Shown: positions 22,681 to 33,207, counted from the first letter of the stretch. The stretch: DNA of 64,000 bases from Prinsepia uniflora (GCA_032719365.1 CM064862.1:84315180-84379179); one strand, 5' to 3'. The notes: generated by a model not told the origin, from the sequence alone. Program-made: numbers and translations.

Positions 22681-23320
22681 TGTAACACCCCGGAAATTCG
22701 AGGATTTCCATATTGTAATTTTTTGTGTGAATTGACGATTTTACCCCTGTGAATGGTATGGTCAAATTGTTGACTTTTTGATTGAGGAACTAAATGGACT
22801 TTAACCTATGACCGTGACGTAGTTCGGGACGTCACGAGTTCATAGACAGGTGGCACGTCCGATTCGGACGATCAGGGTGAAAGTTATGGCTATCGGAAGT
22901 TCAGGGGCATTACCGTAATTTGGACTCTCGGGGGGAAAATGTTGACTTTTCTTTTGACAACTAATTTTCAGTTGACTCAAGGACCGTTGGGTAGGCCTCG
23001 ACGTCCTGAGTCCGTAGACAGGCGGCACGCCGAAATCGGACTTCGTACGAGGAAGTTATGGTCAGAAACGTGAATTCGGGAAGTTCGTGTCTCGGTTTTC
23101 GTGTCGAATATTATATTCAGAAATTCTGATTGAAGGACACCTGGGGAGTGACAAGTGTCACTCACCCATTGGCTAGATTGGATCAGATCCACTATTGGAT
23201 TAATTAACATTTGAACCAGCTTTAAATGTCAGCCTTTGGATTGAAAACCCCAGATCAGATCTCAGCCCTTGATCTAATCTGGAGATTCAATCTGAGCCAT
23301 CCATTTCCTTCCCTCCATTT

Positions 23321-23330
23321 CTTTATATTT
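23321..23330 (+). promoter_or_regulatory. candidate LTR TATA box
   Basis: CTTTATATTT in a pyrimidine-rich setting followed by CTACCCGATATGCACA. In the solo LTR at 42596 a TTTATTTAATATTTTATTC run lies in the comparable position (near 42978). It is a plausible start-site region for the element transcript; no experimental start is known. Confidence 0.4.
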
Positions 23331-23849
23331 CCTACCCGATATGCACATTCTGCCATTTCGATCCAACCTTTCCAGCAAACCATCCACTCTCTGTGTCTGT
23401 GTATTGGGGACTCGCCGGCGAGGCTGAACGGTGGCAGTGAGCACGGCGGAGGACGGCGGCGTGGGGGGAAAACCGGAAAACCCGAAACGGTTTCTAAAAC
23501 TCAGATTTTGGTAACTCGAATTCCCACGTTTAGTTTTGTTTCCTATTAATCCTAATCGACTCTAGGGACTTATAGGAACCTTCTGGGCTTGAGTTCACGA
23601 CCGGAGGTGGCCTGAACGGAGTGCAAACGGCGACGGGAACCCGGGTCTGTTCATCGAGGTAAGTCTTTGTTTCAGCCCTTGTTTATTGATTTTAATTAGC
23701 TAGAACTATTCCTGGGTATAAGACGAACATCTAGGAACAAACCAGAGTGAAAATGGTTGGGTGTAGAAGAAATGGTGACCGGGTCGTGATCGCGGGTCTG
23801 TTCGACCCAAGTTGCAGAGAAACGGGTCAACCCGTCTGAGGACAGTGGT

Positions 23850-24190
23850 GCTGACGTGGCACCCTGTCAGACTGTCAGGTGACGTGGACCAACCGTGAGC
23901 CGACACGTGTCACATGTCAGTGCACAGTCAGCACTGACATGTCAGTGACGTGGACCAGTCAGGGACTGCCACGTGTCACTGACATGTCAGTGACGTGGAC
24001 CAGTGCCGTGCTGACACGTGGCACATGTCAGATCTGACACGTGGTCTGACAGATCAGTGAGGTGGACCAATTGGATGTTGACACGTGGCACCTGTCAGAG
24101 TCTGACACGTCAGACCTGACAGCTGTCAGATGACGTCAGCATGACGTCATGCTGACGTCAGCAGTGACGTCAGCGATGACGTCAGCAGGA
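23850..24190. promoter_or_regulatory. dense array of ACGT-core motifs in the LTR
   Basis: Within 340 bp there are many TGACGTGG, CACGTGTCA and ACATGTCAG words, and then five TGACGTCA palindromes in about 60 bp (24131-24190). CACGTG and TGACGTCA are classical plant bZIP-binding cores (G-box and C-box). The same array is present in the 3' LTR at 31261-31601. Confidence 0.7.
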
Positions 24191-25482
24191 ACTGTTCCTG
24201 CGTTGACCGCCACGTTGACCGGCGCGTGGGGGCGCGTGTGAACAGTGTTTCTGGTGGGACCACCACCATTCTTTAGGTTTCGACGATCCGGATCCAATGG
24301 CGGTGGTTTCGGGTCGATCGGAGATCATTAAGTTGGTCAAAATAAGGTTTATTGCCTTGGGAAGCGCGTTCGGGCGGCTTTCCCGGGTCGGTTTCGACCT
24401 AGGCTTTCATGGTTGAATGTTGGGGGTTTAATTTGACCTTTACGAATACTTGGATTTGACAGGGATTGTACATTTGTACCAGGACGAGGGTATACGTTCG
24501 GTTTCTAGCAGGATTGTACTGTGAGTGGGCCATTTTCTTAAACCCTTGTGTGCATAAATGTTTTCTGGTTTTATTATACTTATTCACATGCTAAAATAAT
24601 GATGGTTTTGATGATATGGAAAATATGGTTATGGCACGTTTCACGGTATTTGGGCTTGAGACCCGTCCGATGAAACTGAATGATTGGTTCGGATTCTACC
24701 TATGTATATATATGTTTGCATGTGGATATCAATAAAATGTATTTGTTACTGCACTGTATAGATCCTTCCATATTATATTGTCTCCTCCGGATGAGGTACC
24801 CCGGAGAGGTCACGGACGTCTAGTACGTCCAGCGTCTATGACGCTAAGCATCGGGGATGCTGTACCCGAACGGGGTTCGGGGATTGAACTCGGAATTGAG
24901 ACCCGAGTGGCACGCGTAGCCTTGTGATTGTGACCTATTGGACGTCAGGGACGTCAGACATCAGGGATGTCGGGATTGGAGTGTATAGTGCAGCAACTAA
25001 AATTATGGTTATGGTTTTGCTATATGCCTTATGGTTCATATTATATGGTTTATGATTTTGGAATTATGGTGCACGCATATTTGGAAAACGGAGGGGTAAA
25101 TTATATGTTTTACTTATCAAACGATTTCATAAACTTGTGTTTCGGTCCACTCACCCTTACTGTTTGATAACCCCTCCAGGTCGGGAAACTGAGGTAGAGG
25201 AGGAACCAGAGGCTGAGGCATAGATCTACTTCTGCGTACCTGAACCCCTGCTGGGCGGTGTACCCGCAGGATTACTTTAGAGTCGTGCTCGCAAATTTGT
25301 AATTTTGGATTATATCCCTTGTCTGACATTCGTTTAATTCGGATTTTCTGTATGACCTTAATTTGGTTATTTATGCTTTTAAATGTTTTGAGGTTAAAAT
25401 TGGTATGAATTATTGGGTGTCAGACGGGAGCAGGGCACGTCCCCTTGTGGTCCCTGTGGGATCGGGGCGGGTCCTGTCAGCT

Positions 25483-25494
25483 TGGTATCAGAGC
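25483..25494 (+). other. primer binding site (tRNA-iMet)
   Basis: TGGTATCAGAGC, complementary to the initiator methionine tRNA 3' end, 3 bp after the 5' LTR. Confidence 0.95.
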
Positions 25495-25611
25495 ACTAGG
25501 TTGTGGTCAGTACTAGGGTATTGGTCTGCATGCTAGACTAGCGATTAGTACTAGTTACTTTTCGACTTTTAAGAATATTGTTTTCTGATCTATGCCTCTT
25601 GACAGTTGGTT

Positions 25612-28600
25612 ATGCCTCCTAGGAGAATTCCGCATACTCGAACGGACGAGGATCTAGAAAGAGAGATGGAATGCGCGAGCATCGAAAGGGCTCAACGTTT
25701 GGGAGCCACTCCTTTCTGCGGGGGATCAAACCCCGAGGATGCTCACGACTGGATCACCAAGTGGGAGAGGATCTTCTCGGTGATGCACTGCCCTCCGGGC
25801 GAACGAGTGACTCTGGCGGCCTTCTTACTGGAGGGAGGAGCCTACCAGTGGTGGCATGGACTCGAAATGTCCGGGTGGTCTGTCCATACCACTACCTGGG
25901 AAGCTTTTCGTTCCAGGTTTCTGGACCAGTACTACCCGCGATCTTTTCGCGCGGCGCGGGAGGCGGAATTCCTGCGGCTGGAGCAGGGTGACATGTCTGT
26001 TTCAGACTACGAGCAAACTTTCGGGAGACTTTCCCGGTTCGCTGCCTCATTCGTAAGCACGGAGGAGGACAAATGCCAGCGGTTTGAGCTTGGACTCCGA
26101 GGGGAGATCCGGGCCAGTGTGACTGCTACCACTCATGCTTCTCTGAGGGATATGGTCGACGCAGCGGTGCGTGTCGAGGCCAGTCTGGCGGCACACCAAT
26201 CACGACAACCTTCGGGGGAGGGGCGACGTCAGGATCGCCCACACCATGGGCCATCAGGCCGGAAGAACAACAGGGGAGGGAGCTACAGAGGAGCACCCTC
26301 ATCCTTCAAGGGTCGTGGCTGGTCGGGTCGACGTGGAGGCTCTCAGGGCAGAGGATCTGGACACAACTCTGGGCAGCACTCATCTTGGAGTGGTGCATCT
26401 GGTGGGCATTCGGGCAGGCCAAGGCCAGTAACTTGTTTTGCTTGCGGAGAGGAAGGCCACTATGCCTGCGATTGTCCGCAGTTGTCCAAAAACAACGACG
26501 CTGGGGGCTCGAGTGTGGTGCAGAGCACGGCGTCCCACACTAACGGAGGTCGCGGTCAGGGAGGTGACCGTGGTGCTGGACGTGGCGCGCGCGGGCGCAG
26601 ACGGAACGGAGGGCCGAGGGCCCAAGTGTTTGCAATGACCCAGCAGCAGGCGAGGACTGCTCCAGGCGTGGTCACAGGTACCCTACATATCTTTAATTTT
26701 CTTGTACGTGTATTAATGGATGCGGGGGCTACACATTCTTTTATTTCGAGGAGTTGTGCTGGTTTGCTTGATTGTGTGGTATCAGCCTTAGATTGCGAAA
26801 TGGGTGTTGGCACCCCGATGGGTACCGTGTACCTTGTGAATCAGGTGATTCAGAGGTGCCCGGTAAGAATTGAGGATGTGGATTTACCAGCAGACTTAAT
26901 TATTCTGGATATCCACGACTTCGATATAATCCTAGGGATGGATTGGCTGTCGGAGCACGGATCGCTCATCGACTGCTGTAGCAAGCAAGTAATTTTGCGG
27001 AGCCCGGGTTTGCCGGAAGTTATCTTTCAGGGGGAACGTGATGGTTCGCCTCCTGAAGTGATTTCGTCACTTACTGCTACCAAACTTCTACGGAAGGGAT
27101 GCCAGGGTTATCTGGCGCATGTCGTGTCGGAACGGGTCGATACTCCGGTTATCGACGAAATACCGGTGGTCTGTGAGTTTCCGGACGTATTCCCGGAAGA
27201 CTTACCTGGATTGCCACCATCGCGGGAGATTGAGTTTACTATTGAACTACTCCCGGGTACCCGACCTATATCCCAGGCACCATACCGGATGGCGCCGGCC
27301 GAGTTACGGGAACTCAAGACTCAATTGCAGGAGTTGGTAGATTTGGGGTATGTCCGACCGAGCACTTCACCGTGGGGAGCACCGGTGTTGTTCGTGAAGA
27401 AGAAGGAAGGAAGTCTCCGTTTATGTATTGATTATCGACAACTCAACAAGGTGACATTGAGGAACCAGTATCCTCTACCCAGGATCGATGACCTTTTCGA
27501 CCAGTTGCGGGGAGCTCAGTGCTTCTCGAAAATTGATTTGCGATCTGGGTATCACCAACTGAGGATTTCGGAGGAGGATATTCCGAAAACTGCTTTTCGA
27601 ACCCGTTACGGGCACTACGAGTTCCTTGTTATGCCATTTGGTTTGACGAATGCTCCAGCAGCATTCATGGATCTGATGAACCGGGTCTTCCGACCCTACC
27701 TGGATAAGTTCGTGATTGTGTTCATCGATGATATTTTGGTATACTCGAGGAGTGCCCGTGCACATGAAGAACATCTACGGTTGGTCTTGGAGAAACTGAG
27801 ACAAGAACAATTGTATGCCAAGCTGAGCAAGTGTCAGTTTTGGCTGAGCAGTATTGGTTTTCTGGGACACGTGATATCGACGGATGGGATTTGCGTGGAT
27901 CCCCAGAAAACAGAAGCGGTGACCAACTGGGCTAAACCGACAACAGTGACCGAGGTGCGGAGTTTCGTCGGATTAGCAGGCTACTACCGGAGATTCGTGG
28001 AGGGTTTCTCCAAAATTGCTGCACCATTGACTCGTCTGACTCGGAAAGGAGTAAAGTTTATCTGGGACGAGCAGTGCGATCGGAGCTTTCAAGAGTTGAA
28101 GGATCGATTGACCACTGCACCTGTCCTTGCATTGCCGGACGACAGTGGAGAGTTTGTGGTCTTCAGTGATGCATCGCTGCAAGGTCTAGGCTGCGTGTTG
28201 ATGCAAACTGGCAAGGTTATCGCCTATGCATCCCGGCAGCTGAAGACCCATGAGTTGAACTACCCTACCCATGATTTGGAGTTGGCAGCGGTGGTTCATG
28301 CTCTCAAGATCTGGAGACATTATCTGTTCGGCGCAACGTGTCGAATATACACCGACCACCAGAGTCTTAAATATTTATTCACTCAGAAGGAGCTCAACAT
28401 GAGACAACGGAGATGGTTGGAGCTACTGAAGGACTATGACTGTACGATCGAGTACCATCCGGGTAAGGCCAATGTGGTGGCGGATGCACTCAGCAGGAAA
28501 TCAGCAGGAACTATTGCACACCTTGGGGTGGTGTATCTTCCCTTGCTGGTGGAACTCCGGAAGGCGGGAGTTATTTTGGGTACTGACGAGCATGGAGCTT

Positions 28601-30057
28601 TGTTGGCCAGCTTCCATGTGCGACCGGTACTGATTGATCGGATCATTGAAGCACAACTGCAGGATCCGATACTCTGTATTTACAGAATTGAGGTCGATGC
28701 GGATGGGAGACAGGATTTTACCATCCGGGACGATGGAGCACTGGTGAAATTGGGCCGTTTGTGCGTACCTGCAGTGGCAGAGTTACGGGCCGAGATACTT
28801 GAGGAGGCCCACAGTTCGGCCTATGCTATGCATCCGGGAGGTACAAAGATGTACCGTACCCTCCGGAACCATTATTGGTGGCCAGGAATGAAGAAGGATA
28901 TTGCTGAGTTCGTGAGCAAATGCTTAACCTGTCAGCAGATTAAGGCGGAACGGCAGAGACCGTATGGGGCTATGCAGCCACTTCCGATTCCTGAGTGGAA
29001 GTGGGATCACATCACCATGGACTTCGTCTTTAAGTTACCGAGGACTCAGAGTGGAGTGGACGGAGTATGGGTGATCGTGGATCGGTTAACCAAATCAGCC
29101 CATTTTCTGCCAGTTCAGGAAACCTATAAACCTAACGGACTGGCTCAGCTGTTTGTGAAGGAAATCATACGACTTCATGGTACGCCGGAATCAATCGTGT
29201 CCGATCGTGATCCGCGTTTCACTTCCAGGTTCTGGCGGAGTTTGCAAGCTACTTTGGGAACAAACCTACGTTTCAGTACTGCTTTCCATCCACAGACCGA
29301 TGGACAGTCTGAGAGAACCATTCAAACCCTGGAGGACATGATGAGGTCATGTGTACTACAGTTTCAAGACTCTTGGGATACTCATTTGCCATTGATGGAA
29401 TTCGCTTACAACAACAGCTATCAGGCAAGCATCGGGATGGCACCGTATGAGGCACTGTATGGCCGACAGTGCAGGACACCTATCTGCTGGACGGAGGTAG
29501 GGGAGCGAGCGGCTGCAGGGCCGGAGATAATGGACTTAACCATGGAAACTGTTCGCGTGATCAAGGAAAGATTGAAGGTGGCACAGGATCGCCAGAAGAG
29601 TTATGCCGACCGACGGATTCGAGACTTGGAGTTTGAAGTGGGAGATTTTGTCTTCCTGAAGTTGTCTCCGTGGAAAGGGATTATCCGTTTTGGCCGACGG
29701 GGGAAACTGAGTCCGCGTTTTATCGGACCTTATGAAATCGTGGAGAGAATTGGCAAGGTTGCATACAGATTGGCACTACCCCCAGAACTATCAAGAGTTC
29801 ACGATGTTTTCCACGTATCGATGTTGCGGATGTACGTACGTGATGCTTCTCATGTACTTAGGGAACAACCTGTCGAACTACGGGAGGATTTGAGCTTTGA
29901 AGAACAACCAGTACAGATCTTGGATCGGAAGGACAAGGTACTACGTCGAAAGACGATCCCTCTCGTGAAAATTCTCTGGAGAAACCAGGATGTGGAAGAA
30001 GCCACATGGGAGCCCGAGGCTCAGATGCGAGAACAATTTCCTCATTTGTTTCTTTGA
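25612..30057 (+). CDS. Ty3/gypsy Gag-Pol polyprotein, intact
   Basis: One open frame of 1481 codons from the ATG at 25612; an in-frame extension to 25606 would start with TTG, so I prefer the ATG. Gag comes first (residues about 1-270, with WWHGLEMSGW and FLDQYYPRSF), then a CCHC zinc knuckle (C275, C278, H283, C288). Next is an aspartic protease with D370 in DAGATHSF, where A replaces the usual S/T after D. The reverse transcriptase runs from about 557 with FIDD at 704-707. RNase H has D853 in FSDAS, and YHPGKANVVADALSRK near its end. Integrase has an HHCC finger near 1067 and DD35E at D1137, D1198 and E1234. The tail, about 1434-1481, resembles a chromodomain (ILWRNQDVEEATWEPEAQM). There are no stops or frameshifts. 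Processing by its own protease into gag and enzymes is the family rule. The element is potentially competent. Confidence 0.97.
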   Translation: MPPRRIPHTRTDEDLEREMECASIERAQRLGATPFCGGSNPEDAHDWITKWERIFSVMHCPPGERVTLAAFLLEGGAYQWWHGLEMSGWSVHTTTWEAFRSRFLDQYYPRSFRAAREAEFLRLEQGDMSVSDYEQTFGRLSRFAASFVSTEEDKCQRFELGLRGEIRASVTATTHASLRDMVDAAVRVEASLAAHQSRQPSGEGRRQDRPHHGPSGRKNNRGGSYRGAPSSFKGRGWSGRRGGSQGRGSGHNSGQHSSWSGASGGHSGRPRPVTCFACGEEGHYACDCPQLSKNNDAGGSSVVQSTASHTNGGRGQGGDRGAGRGARGRRRNGGPRAQVFAMTQQQARTAPGVVTGTLHIFNFLVRVLMDAGATHSFISRSCAGLLDCVVSALDCEMGVGTPMGTVYLVNQVIQRCPVRIEDVDLPADLIILDIHDFDIILGMDWLSEHGSLIDCCSKQVILRSPGLPEVIFQGERDGSPPEVISSLTATKLLRKGCQGYLAHVVSERVDTPVIDEIPVVCEFPDVFPEDLPGLPPSREIEFTIELLPGTRPISQAPYRMAPAELRELKTQLQELVDLGYVRPSTSPWGAPVLFVKKKEGSLRLCIDYRQLNKVTLRNQYPLPRIDDLFDQLRGAQCFSKIDLRSGYHQLRISEEDIPKTAFRTRYGHYEFLVMPFGLTNAPAAFMDLMNRVFRPYLDKFVIVFIDDILVYSRSARAHEEHLRLVLEKLRQEQLYAKLSKCQFWLSSIGFLGHVISTDGICVDPQKTEAVTNWAKPTTVTEVRSFVGLAGYYRRFVEGFSKIAAPLTRLTRKGVKFIWDEQCDRSFQELKDRLTTAPVLALPDDSGEFVVFSDASLQGLGCVLMQTGKVIAYASRQLKTHELNYPTHDLELAAVVHALKIWRHYLFGATCRIYTDHQSLKYLFTQKELNMRQRRWLELLKDYDCTIEYHPGKANVVADALSRKSAGTIAHLGVVYLPLLVELRKAGVILGTDEHGALLASFHVRPVLIDRIIEAQLQDPILCIYRIEVDADGRQDFTIRDDGALVKLGRLCVPAVAELRAEILEEAHSSAYAMHPGGTKMYRTLRNHYWWPGMKKDIAEFVSKCLTCQQIKAERQRPYGAMQPLPIPEWKWDHITMDFVFKLPRTQSGVDGVWVIVDRLTKSAHFLPVQETYKPNGLAQLFVKEIIRLHGTPESIVSDRDPRFTSRFWRSLQATLGTNLRFSTAFHPQTDGQSERTIQTLEDMMRSCVLQFQDSWDTHLPLMEFAYNNSYQASIGMAPYEALYGRQCRTPICWTEVGERAAAGPEIMDLTMETVRVIKERLKVAQDRQKSYADRRIRDLEFEVGDFVFLKLSPWKGIIRFGRRGKLSPRFIGPYEIVERIGKVAYRLALPPELSRVHDVFHVSMLRMYVRDASHVLREQPVELREDLSFEEQPVQILDRKDKVLRRKTIPLVKILWRNQDVEEATWEPEAQMREQFPHLFL

Positions 30058-30078
30058 AATTTCGGGACGAAATTTCTT

Positions 30079-30091
30079 AAGGGGGGAAGGT
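30079..30091 (+). other. polypurine tract
   Basis: AAGGGGGGAAGG directly before the 3' LTR, following TTCGGGACGAAATTTCTT. This is the expected plus-strand primer site. Confidence 0.9.
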
Positions 30092-32890
30092 TGTAACACC
30101 CCGGAAATTCGAGGATTTCCATATTGTAATTTTTTGTGTGAATTGACGATTTTACCCCTGTGAATGGTATGGTCAAATTGTTGACTTTTTGATTGAGGAA
30201 CTAAATGGACTTTAACCTATGACCGTGACGTAGTTCGGGACGTCACGAGTTCATAGACAGGTGGCACGTCCGATTCGGACGATCAGGGTGAAAGTTATGG
30301 CTATCGGAAGTTCAGGGGCATTACCGTAATTTGGACTCTCGGGGGGAAAATGTTGACTTTTCTTTTGACAACTAATTTTCAGTTGACTCAAGGACCGTTG
30401 GGTAGGCCTCGACGTCCTGAGTCCGTAGACAGGCGGCACGCCGAAATCGGACTTCGTACGAGGAAGTTATGGTCAGAAACGTGAATTCGGGAAGTTCGTG
30501 TCTCGGTTTTCGTGTCGAATATTATATTCAGAAATTCTGATTGAAGGACACCTGGGGAGTGACAAGTGTCACTCACCCATTGGCTAGATTGGATCAGATC
30601 CACTATTGGATTAATTAACATTTGAACCAGCTTTAAATGTCAGCCTTTGGATTGAAAACCCCAGATCAGATCTCAGCCCTTGATCTAATCTGGAGATTCA
30701 ATCTGAGCCATCCATTTCCTTCCCTCCATTTCTTTATATTTCCTACCCGATATGCACATTCTGCCATTTCGATCCAACCTTTCCAGCAAACCATCCACTC
30801 TCTGTGTCTGTGTATTGGGGACTCGCCGGCGAGGCTGAACGGTGGCAGTGAGCACGGCGGAGGACGGCGGCGTGGGGGGAAAACCGGAAAACCCGAAACG
30901 GTTTCTAAAACTCAGATTTTGGTAACTCGAATTCCCACGTTTAGTTTTGTTTCCTATTAATCCTAATCGACTCTAGGGACTTATAGGAACCTTCTGGGCT
31001 TGAGTTCACGACCGGAGGTGGCCTGAACGGAGTGCAAACGGCGACGGGAACCCGGGTCTGTTCATCGAGGTAAGTCTTTGTTTCAGCCCTTGTTTATTGA
31101 TTTTAATTAGCTAGAACTATTCCTGGGTATAAGACGAACATCTAGGAACAAACCAGAGTGAAAATGGTTGGGTGTAGAAGAAATGGTGACCGGGTCGTGA
31201 TCGCGGGTCTGTTCGACCCAAGTTGCAGAGAAACGGGTCAACCCGTCTGAGGACAGTGGTGCTGACGTGGCACCCTGTCAGACTGTCAGGTGACGTGGAC
31301 CAACCGTGAGCCGACACGTGTCACATGTCAGTGCACAGTCAGCACTGACATGTCAGTGACGTGGACCAGTCAGGGACTGCCACGTGTCACTGACATGTCA
31401 GTGACGTGGACCAGTGCCGTGCTGACACGTGGCACATGTCAGATCTGACACGTGGTCTGACAGATCAGTGAGGTGGACCAATTGGATGTTGACACGTGGC
31501 ACCTGTCAGAGTCTGACACGTCAGACCTGACAGCTGTCAGATGACGTCAGCATGACGTCATGCTGACGTCAGCAGTGACGTCAGCGATGACGTCAGCAGG
31601 AACTGTTCCTGCGTTGACCGCCACGTTGACCGGCGCGTGGGGGCGCGTGTGAACAGTGTTTCTGGTGGGACCACCACCATTCTTTAGGTTTCGACGATCC
31701 GGATCCAATGGCGGTGGTTTCGGGTCGATCGGAGATCATTAAGTTGGTCAAAATAAGGTTTATTGCCTTGGGAAGCGCGTTCGGGCGGCTTTCCCGGGTC
31801 GGTTTCGACCTAGGCTTTCATGGTTGAATGTTGGGGGTTTAATTTGACCTTTACGAATACTTGGATTTGACAGGGATTGTACATTTGTACCAGGACGAGG
31901 GTATACGTTCGGTTTCTAGCAGGATTGTACTGTGAGTGGGCCATTTTCTTAAACCCTTGTGTGCATAAATGTTTTCTGGTTTTATTATACTTATTCACAT
32001 GCTAAAATAATGATGGTTTTGATGATATGGAAAATATGGTTATGGCACGTTTCACGGTATTTGGGCTTGAGACCCGTCCGATGAAACTGAATGATTGGTT
32101 CGGATTCTACCTATGTATATATATGTTTGCATGTGGATATCAATAAAATGTATTTGTTACTGCACTGTATAGATCCTTCCATATTATATTGTCTCCTCCG
32201 GATGAGGTACCCCGGAGAGGTCACGGACGTCTAGTACGTCCAGCGTCTATGACGCTAAGCATCGGGGATGCTGTACCCGAACGGGGTTCGGGGATTGAAC
32301 TCGGAATTGAGACCCGAGTGGCACGCGTAGCCTTGTGATTGTGACCTATTGGACGTCAGGGACGTCAGACATCAGGGATGTCGGGATTGGAGTGTATAGT
32401 GCAGCAACTAAAATTATGGTTATGGTTTTGCTATATGCCTTATGGTTCATATTATATGGTTTATGATTTTGGAATTATGGTGCACGCATATTTGGAAAAC
32501 GGAGGGGTAAATTATATGTTTTACTTATCAAACGATTTCATAAACTTGTGTTTCGGTCCACTCACCCTTACTGTTTGATAACCCCTCCAGGTCGGGAAAC
32601 TGAGGTAGAGGAGGAACCAGAGGCTGAGGCATAGATCTACTTCTGCGTACCTGAACCCCTGCTGGGCGGTGTACCCGCAGGATTACTTTAGAGTCGTGCT
32701 CGTAAATTTGTAATTTTGGATTATATCCCTTGTCTGACATTCGTTTAATTCGGATTTTCTGTATGACCTTAATTTGGTTATTTATGCTTTTAAATGTTTT
32801 GAGGTTAAAATTGGTATGAATTATTGGGTGTCAGACGGGAGCAGGGCACGTCCCCTTGTGGTCCCTGTGGGATCGGGGCGGGTCCTGTCA
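30092..32890 (+). repeat. 3' LTR of the chromovirus (2799 bp)
   Basis: A near-identical copy of 22681-25479; the one base change seen is T at 32703. It ends GGGTCCTGTCA and is followed by the TSD CAAAA (32891-32895). Confidence 0.97.
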
Positions 32891-33207
32891 CAAAAAGTCA
32901 ACATTTGACCCCTAATATGACCATATTACGAAAATGCCCTTGGGCTTCCGAACGTCATAACTTTCACCTCGAATGTCGGAATCGAACGTGCCACCTGTCT
33001 ATGAACTCGTGACGTCCCGAACTATGTCACAGTCATCGGTTAAAGTCCGTTTGACTGCCCGAACTAAAAGTCAACATTTTGCCCACGCTAGGGGCAAAAC
33101 GGTCATTTTGCTCGTTTCGTCCGATTTCACTCAACTAATCCCCGATTAGTCATTCTAATTCATAATTAATTAATATTCAATCCCGATATTGGGGACGGGT
33201 CATTACA
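32891..33207 (-). repeat. 3' LTR of the gag-only element, outer part
   Basis: Resumes with CAAAAAGTCAACATT after the chromovirus and ends CGGGTCATTACA. Together with 19761-22680, and counting the duplicated CAAAA once, the LTR is about 3232 bp, matching the 3233 bp of the intact copy. Confidence 0.92.

Larger units (their letters stand above)
22681..25479 (+). repeat. 5' LTR of the chromovirus (2799 bp)
   Basis: TGTAACACCCCGG to GGGTCCTGTCA. The copy at 30092 has the same length and an offset of 7411. The only difference found by eye is C at 25292 versus T at 32703. Landmarks are a duplicated GTAGACAGG block (22842, 23015), a TATA-like CTTTATATTT (23321), donor-like GAGGTAAGT (23657), ACGT array (23850-24190), GTGAGTGGGC (24521), CTCCGG hairpin (24785-24806), GTCCACTCAC (25145) and acceptor-like CCCTCCAG (25172). 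Confidence 0.97.
22681..32890 (+). mobile_element. intact Tekay/Del-like chromovirus (Ty3/gypsy), plus
   Basis: A complete element of 10,210 bp: 5' LTR 22681-25479, PBS 25483-25494, polyprotein 25612-30057, PPT 30079-30091, 3' LTR 30092-32890, TSD CAAAA on both sides (22676-22680, 32891-32895). The undamaged target is preserved in the other LTR of the host element near 38975, which confirms the boundaries. The order gag-PR-RT-RH-IN with a C-terminal chromodomain-like tail places it in the chromovirus lineage. The two LTRs look identical apart from one base, so insertion is very recent. Confidence 0.97.

Noticed and set aside
23226..23549. 107-codon frame, repeated at 30637
   Set aside because: It lies in the LTR and has no domain. 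Its duplication reflects the LTR pair.
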